This document shows positions 5,941 to 9,468 of a stretch of 9,468 bases of DNA, piece by piece. The stretch spans positions 1-9,468 of the forward strand of contig SKPY01000399.1 of NCBI GenBank assembly GCA_007119305.1, given 5' to 3'. The DNA is from Nitriliruptorales bacterium (GTDB taxonomy: Bacteria > Actinomycetota > Nitriliruptoria > Euzebyales > Egibacteraceae). The notes beneath the pieces were generated by a model. That model was not told the origin of the DNA. It worked only from the letters and a program-made list of their open reading frames with translations, and searched no databases. The first letter of the stretch is position 1. Every line of letters begins with the position of its first letter. The translations under genes were made by a program, and so were the position numbers.

Positions 5941-6002
5941 GACGCGCCCGATCGGGCGTCCACCCGCCGGGGCTCCGCTCGAGGTGGCGTGCGCCATCCT
6001 CG
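5940..6002. terminator. Convergent-gene hairpins, possible bidirectional terminator
   Basis: Two hairpins fill the 72-bp gap between converging stop codons. The first, 5940-5961, centres on the 12-bp palindrome GCCCGATCGGGC with flanking GGAC/GTCC arms separated by a 2-nt bulge. The second, 5980-6002, pairs CGAGG-TGGCG with CGCCA-CCTCG around a 2-nt turn with one bulged T; its centre would open slightly to make a loop. Neither has a U-tract, as is common in high-GC actinobacteria. Confidence 0.45.
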
Positions 6003-6012
6003 GGCGGCCCGG

Positions 6013-6480
6013 TCAGCGCAGCGCCTCCAGCGCGGCGATCCGCTCCGGCAGCCGCACCTCCGCGTGGCTGCGCAGGACCCCCGCCCACGGCAGGCGCGTG
6101 TCGACGAGCACCGTGTCGCCCTCGCAGATGCGGGTCGGCACCGGCGTTGCCTGCTGCGCCTCGTCGAGACGCCGGGCGAGCAGCACGACCTCGAGGCCGC
6201 ACTGGCGGGCGGTGGCGACCAGCCCGCCCCAGTCCCCCGCGGCCCGGCCGATCTCGGCGAGGAAGGGCTCTCGGGTCGCCGGCCGGTTGTCGTAGCGGGG
6301 GTCCGCACCACCGGCGAGCACCTCCGCGGTGGTCGCCGCGAGCAGACGGTCCGTGGCGATCACGTGCGCGAGGTGGTGCTCGGCTGGCCACGCCCCTACG
6401 TCAGCCGGGGGGCGGAAGCCGCCGGGGCGCGCGACGTCGAGCAGGCGCCGGTAGGCAGCCTCGAGCGCTGTGGTGTCCAT
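6013..6480 (-). CDS. DinB-like four-helix-bundle protein
   Basis: 155 residues. The early helix carries AEHHLAHVIATD (His35, His36, His39, Asp43), and near the end VLRSHAEVRLPERIAALEAL places His139 on a late helix. This spacing fits the DinB/YfiT-type metal-binding bundle, whose members include thiol-dependent (mycothiol or bacillithiol) transferases and many proteins of unknown use. Substrate is unknown. The ATG lies 20 bp after the stop of the TrpB2-type gene with no clear ribosome site, so it is probably expressed as the second gene of that transcript. Similarity to DinB is weak and judged from the His pattern; it could be assigned to a neighbouring uncharacterised family. Confidence 0.65.
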   Translation of the reverse strand: MDTTALEAAYRRLLDVARPGGFRPPADVGAWPAEHHLAHVIATDRLLAATTAEVLAGGADPRYDNRPATREPFLAEIGRAAGDWGGLVATARQCGLEVVLLARRLDEAQQATPVPTRICEGDTVLVDTRLPWAGVLRSHAEVRLPERIAALEALR

Positions 6481-6500
6481 GACCGGGCTGGCGCGCGGCC

Positions 6501-7865
6501 CTACAGCTGCACGTCGGGCAGGCGGGTGAGCGCCTCCTCAACCTTGGCCTCCGGGTACTCGTAGTCCTCGAGCGCACCGGCGAAGAAGCGGTCGTAGGCG
6601 CCCATGTCGAAGTGCCCGTGGCCGCACAGCGCGGTGAGGATGACCGTCTCCTGCCCGGTCTCCTTGGCCTTCAGCGCCTCCTCCACGCACCCGGCGATCG
6701 CGTGGGTCGGCTCGGGCGCGGGGATGATGCCCTCGTGGCGGGCGAAGGCGACGCCCGTCTCGAAGCACTCCGTCTGGTTCTTCGCCCGCGCCTCGATGAG
6801 CCCGAGGTCGTAGATGTGCGACAGCAGCGGCGACATGCCGTGGTAGCGCAGCCCGCCCGCGTGGATCGGCTCCGGCACGAAGTCGTGGCCGAGGGTGTAC
6901 ATCTTCATCAGCGGGGTCAGCCCGGCGGTGTCGCCGAAGTCGTAGGTGTAGCGGCCGCGGGTGAGCGTCGGGCACGCCGCCGGCTCGACCGCGACGAGGT
7001 GCGGGTCCATGCGGCCTGCGAGCTTCTCGCGCAGGAACGGGAACGCGAGCCCGGCGAAGTTCGAGCCGCCCCCCGTGCAGCCGACGATGACCGTGGGCTG
7101 GTCGCCGACCTTCGCGAACTGCGCGAGCGTCTCCTCGCCGATGACCGTCTGGTGCAACAGCACGTGGTTGAGGACGCTGCCGAGGGCGTAGCGCGCGTCG
7201 TCGTGGGCGGCGGCCGTCTCGACCGCCTCGCTGATGGCGATGCCGAGGCTGCCGGTGGAGTCCGGGTCGGCCTCGAGGATCTTGCGGCCCGCCTCGGTGA
7301 GCTCGGACGGGCTGGGATGCACCCGCGCCCCGTACGTCTCCATCATCGACCGCCGGTAGGGCTTCTGGTCGTAGCTGGCGCGGACCATCCACACCTCGCA
7401 GTCGATCCCGTACTGGGCGCACGCGAACGCGAGCGCGCTGCCCCACTGCCCGGCCCCGGTCTCGGTCGTGAGCCGCCGGACGCCCTCCTCGGCGTTGTAG
7501 TACGCCTGGGCGACCGACGTGTTCGGCTTGTGCGAGCCCGCTGGCGAGACGCCCTCGTACTTGTAGTAGATGCGCGCCGGCGTGCCGAGCGCCCGCTCGA
7601 GGCGGTGTGCGCGATACAGCGGCGACGGCCGCCACAGCCGGTAGACGTCGCGCACACCGTCGGGGATCTCGATGTAGGACTCGGTGCTCACCTCCTGGGC
7701 GATGAGCGCCATGGGGAACAGCGGGGCGAGATCGTCCGGACCCACGGGCTCGTGGGTGGCGGGGTGCAGCACCGGCGGCGGGGGCGCAGGCAGGTCGGGG
7801 ATGACGTTGTACCAGCGCTGCGGTGCCTCCGACTCGTCGAGCAGGATCTTGGTGGCCTCGCCCAT
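6501..7865 (-). CDS. trpB: TrpB2-type tryptophan synthase beta chain (PLP enzyme)
   Basis: 454 residues, longer at the N-terminus than classic TrpB and typical of the TrpB2 branch. These cytosolic PLP enzymes join indole and L-serine (some prefer O-phosphoserine) to make tryptophan, often without a TrpA partner. The PLP lysine is Lys113 in GSHKPNTS, the catalytic Glu is Glu135 in TETGAGQWG, and the phosphate-binding loop is TGGGSNF (Gly265-Asn269). The start region and the IPDLPAPPPPVLHP segment are characteristic of TrpB2. The ATG is supported by GAGGAG on the minus strand (positions 7878-7873), 7 nt upstream. No trpA or other trp gene is in view, so this may be an extra copy that salvages indole; the main trp operon would be elsewhere. 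A DinB-like gene follows by 20 bp. Confidence 0.92.
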   Translation of the reverse strand: MGEATKILLDESEAPQRWYNVIPDLPAPPPPVLHPATHEPVGPDDLAPLFPMALIAQEVSTESYIEIPDGVRDVYRLWRPSPLYRAHRLERALGTPARIYYKYEGVSPAGSHKPNTSVAQAYYNAEEGVRRLTTETGAGQWGSALAFACAQYGIDCEVWMVRASYDQKPYRRSMMETYGARVHPSPSELTEAGRKILEADPDSTGSLGIAISEAVETAAAHDDARYALGSVLNHVLLHQTVIGEETLAQFAKVGDQPTVIVGCTGGGSNFAGLAFPFLREKLAGRMDPHLVAVEPAACPTLTRGRYTYDFGDTAGLTPLMKMYTLGHDFVPEPIHAGGLRYHGMSPLLSHIYDLGLIEARAKNQTECFETGVAFARHEGIIPAPEPTHAIAGCVEEALKAKETGQETVILTALCGHGHFDMGAYDRFFAGALEDYEYPEAKVEEALTRLPDVQL

Positions 7866-7941
7866 CTGTCAGCTCCTCGTGTCCGCCTCGTCGACCTGCG
7901 GAGCCTCGCACGCCCCCCGGGTGGGAGACAAGAACCGGACG

Positions 7942-7993
7942 CAGCCGGGCGGGGTGGCAAGAGCCCGGGTGCGCCTCAGCCGGGCGGGGTGGC
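7942..7993. repeat. 17-bp direct repeat at the 3' end of the MFS gene
   Basis: CAGCCGGGCGGGGTGGC occurs at 7942-7958 and again at 7977-7993, 35 bp apart. The second copy covers the last codons and most of the stop of the MFS gene (minus strand, ATPPG then TGA); the first lies in the 110-bp gap before the TrpB2 gene. It looks like a small duplication of the gene's end. The rest of this gap shows no clear promoter or terminator. Confidence 0.6.
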
Positions 7994-9202
7994 GGGAGCG
8001 CGCGCGTCGCGGCGGTCGCGCACATGCCAGGTCGCGGCCAGCACGGTGGCGGCCAGGAACGCGACGGTCACCCCCGCCCAGCCGACGTGGTAGGCGCCCG
8101 TGGCGTCGACGGTCGCGCCGAAGGCGATCGGGGTGACGACGAGGCCGCCGTAGAAGGCCGACTGCACGATGCCCGAGGCCCGCCCGGTGGCACTGCGGTC
8201 GACCTCGCGCACGATCGCGAGCATGCCGACGGCGTTCCACGACCCGGCGGTGGCCCCGAAGGCGGCCGCCCCGAGCCACAGCAGCCACTCGCCCGCGGCG
8301 ACGGCGCCCCACACGAGCCCCTGGGCGACGACCGAGGTGACCGCGAGGATGAGCAGCGGGACGGTAGAGGTCGCCGTCCACTCCGCGGCGCGGCCCCACA
8401 GGATGCGGGCGAGGATGCCGACCCCGCCCATCAGTGCGGCCGCGAACCCGGCCCGTCCCTCGCTGAGCCCGAGCGCCTCCACGGCGTACAGGACGAGGAA
8501 CGCCGCCGCCGCCGAGACGCCGGCCCCCATGAGGAACGCGTACCCGGCCAGCCAGCGCACGAACGCGCCGCCACCCCCGGCGCGCTGCGCTGCCTGGCGA
8601 CCACCGTCCAGGCCGGCAGGCGCAGGCACGACGAGGCGTGTGGCGACCACGCCCACGAGCGCGACCGCCACCGTGGCGAGCGTCGCGGCCCGCCAACCAA
8701 GCGCGAGCGCCAGCGGCGGCAGGGTCAGGCCGCCGAGGAACGCCCCGACCTGCACCCCCGACTGCTTCACGCCGGTGACGACCCCCTGCTCGCCCCGCGG
8801 CAGGTGCACGGCGATGAGCTGGTTCGTGACCGGGTTGATCAGCGCGATGCCGCAGCCGGCGATCACCATCGTCGCAAGCAGCGGCACGTACGCCCACGCG
8901 CCCGCCATCGCGGCGAGGCCCGCCCCCGACAGCACGAAGGTGCCCAGCAGGGTTGGCCGGCCGCCGACCCGGTCCACGATGCGCCCCGCGAACGGTGAGG
9001 CGAACGCCCCGACCGCGAAGAACAGGGTGGACAGCGAGCCGAGCTGTGCCCGGCTGAGCCCGAGGTCGGCGGTGATGAACGGCGCGAGCACGCCCAGGAC
9101 GAACTGCATCATGGTGCCGGCGGTCATCGCCAGCAGCAGCGTCGCGGTGAACGCGACACGCCAGCGCCTCGACTGCTGGTCCGCTGCAGGCATGGCCCTC
9201 AC
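7976..9202 (-). CDS. MFS transporter, 12-TM, substrate unknown
   Basis: About 408 residues of inner-membrane carrier with two sets of roughly six hydrophobic helices and a loop near 195-215 between the halves. The MFS signature GRIVDRVGGRP (residues 73-83) sits in the loop after helix 2. The segment NQLIAVHLPRGEQGVVTGVKQSGVQVG (about 127-153, with Lys146 and Gln147) resembles that of CynX-like and other small-organic-anion carriers, but the substrate cannot be read from it. The start is either GTG 9202 or ATG 9193; neither has a good ribosome site, and GAGG is very close to the ATG. It lies 42 bp behind guaA and 110 bp before the TrpB2 gene on the same strand, so it may be co-transcribed with either. 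The C-terminus (RAPATPPG) is disordered. Confidence 0.85.
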   Translation of the reverse strand: MRAMPAADQQSRRWRVAFTATLLLAMTAGTMMQFVLGVLAPFITADLGLSRAQLGSLSTLFFAVGAFASPFAGRIVDRVGGRPTLLGTFVLSGAGLAAMAGAWAYVPLLATMVIAGCGIALINPVTNQLIAVHLPRGEQGVVTGVKQSGVQVGAFLGGLTLPPLALALGWRAATLATVAVALVGVVATRLVVPAPAGLDGGRQAAQRAGGGGAFVRWLAGYAFLMGAGVSAAAAFLVLYAVEALGLSEGRAGFAAALMGGVGILARILWGRAAEWTATSTVPLLILAVTSVVAQGLVWGAVAAGEWLLWLGAAAFGATAGSWNAVGMLAIVREVDRSATGRASGIVQSAFYGGLVVTPIAFGATVDATGAYHVGWAGVTVAFLAATVLAATWHVRDRRDARAPATPPG

Positions 9203-9222
9203 GCTGCCACCGGGACCGGCGC

Positions 9223-9228
9223 TGTCAA
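9223..9228 (-). promoter_or_regulatory. Perfect -35-like box upstream of the MFS gene
   Basis: On the minus strand TTGACA reads from 9228 to 9223, in the 42-bp gap between guaA and the MFS gene. A transcript starting 35 bp on would begin at the ATG at 9193, making a leaderless mRNA, which is common in actinobacteria. The -10 region there (AGCGTG) does not fit TANNNT, so this is a weak candidate. Confidence 0.25.
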
Positions 9229-9244
9229 ACCCGCGGCCCTGTCG

Positions 9245-9468
9245 TCACTCCCACTCGATCGTGCCCGGCGGCTTGGAGGTGAGGTCGTAGGCGACCCGGT
9301 TGATGCCGGGCACCTCGTTGATGATGCGGGTGGCGATCCGCTCGAGAACCGCCCAGTCGACGCGGGCGAAGTCCGCGGTCATCGCGTCCTCGCTCGTGAC
9401 GGCCCGGACGATGATGGGGTGGCCGTACGTGCGCTCGTCCCCCTGGACGCCCACCGACCGGATGGCGG
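9245..9468 (-). CDS. guaA: GMP synthase (glutamine-hydrolysing), C-terminal part
   Basis: The reading frame enters from the right edge and ends at a TGA (9247-9245); only the last 73 or so residues are in view. They include IRSVGVQGDERTYGHPIIVRAV, the TSEDAMTADFAR segment and the terminal YDLTSKPPGTIEWE, the highly conserved dimerisation domain of GuaA. GuaA converts XMP to GMP using glutamine and ATP in the cytosol, the last step of guanine nucleotide synthesis. The glutaminase and ATP-pyrophosphatase domains lie outside the window. A GTG at 9454 is an internal valine codon, not a start. The ending is intact and unremarkable. Confidence 0.95.
   Translation of the reverse strand, partial: AIRSVGVQGDERTYGHPIIVRAVTSEDAMTADFARVDWAVLERIATRIINEVPGINRVAYDLTSKPPGTIEWE

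Noticed and set aside
6612..8093. Long open frame on the plus strand opposite the TrpB2 gene
   Set aside because: It mirrors the TrpB2 coding strand, is Arg/Val/Leu-rich with no recognisable motif, and runs through the intergenic gap into the MFS gene.
1..9468. CRISPR array, transposon, tRNA or rRNA
   Set aside because: I found no regularly spaced repeats, transposase motifs, terminal inverted repeats or tRNA-like cloverleaf sequence on either strand by reading. A tRNAscan or Rfam search could still find something I missed.

Overview
The window is very GC-rich and uses GTG starts, short intergenic gaps and GC-ending codons. The protein types (CstR/CsoR-family repressor, actinobacterial MBL-rhodanese fusion, HBHA/phasin-like coiled-coil protein, TrpB2) point to a high-GC actinobacterium. 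A deep-branching class such as Nitriliruptoria or Acidimicrobiia is possible, but I cannot place it from this sequence alone. It looks like chromosome: a gene for core metabolism (guaA) sits at the right edge and I see no transposase, integrase, phage gene, tRNA, rRNA or CRISPR array.

Left part (1-3687, plus strand). A non-coding stretch with two strong GC hairpins comes first. It is followed by a compact module that looks dedicated to reactive sulfur: a CstB-like persulfide dioxygenase/rhodanese fusion, a SulP-family sulfur-oxyanion transporter whose GTG start overlaps the previous stop by 4 bp, and a small CstR-like repressor. The same 14-bp inverted repeat (TACCC-N4-GGGTA) lies in front of the dioxygenase gene, inside a plausible promoter, and in front of the repressor gene. 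The simplest model is a persulfide-responsive circuit: the repressor holds both promoters shut, persulfide cross-links its two cysteines, the fusion enzyme oxidises and transfers sulfane sulfur, and the SulP protein moves the resulting oxyanion. This is the most interesting content of the window.

Middle part (3688-5940, plus strand). A full-length NfeD membrane protease with signal peptide, Ser/Lys dyad, membrane block and C-terminal OB fold is followed, after a 205-bp gap, by an alanine-rich coiled-coil protein with a C-terminal Rho_N/SAP-like domain. The gap holds a candidate SigB/SigF-type stress promoter. No stomatin/SPFH partner for NfeD is visible.

Right part (5941-9468, minus strand). 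Reading leftwards from the right edge: the C-terminal end of GMP synthase (guaA), a 12-TM MFS transporter of unknown substrate, a TrpB2-type tryptophan synthase beta chain and a small DinB-like protein 20 bp behind it. All four point the same way and are closely spaced. The convergent junction with the plus-strand genes (about 5940-6012) holds two hairpins that may act as a bidirectional terminator. There is no gene-free stretch longer than 300 bp; the longest is 1-281.
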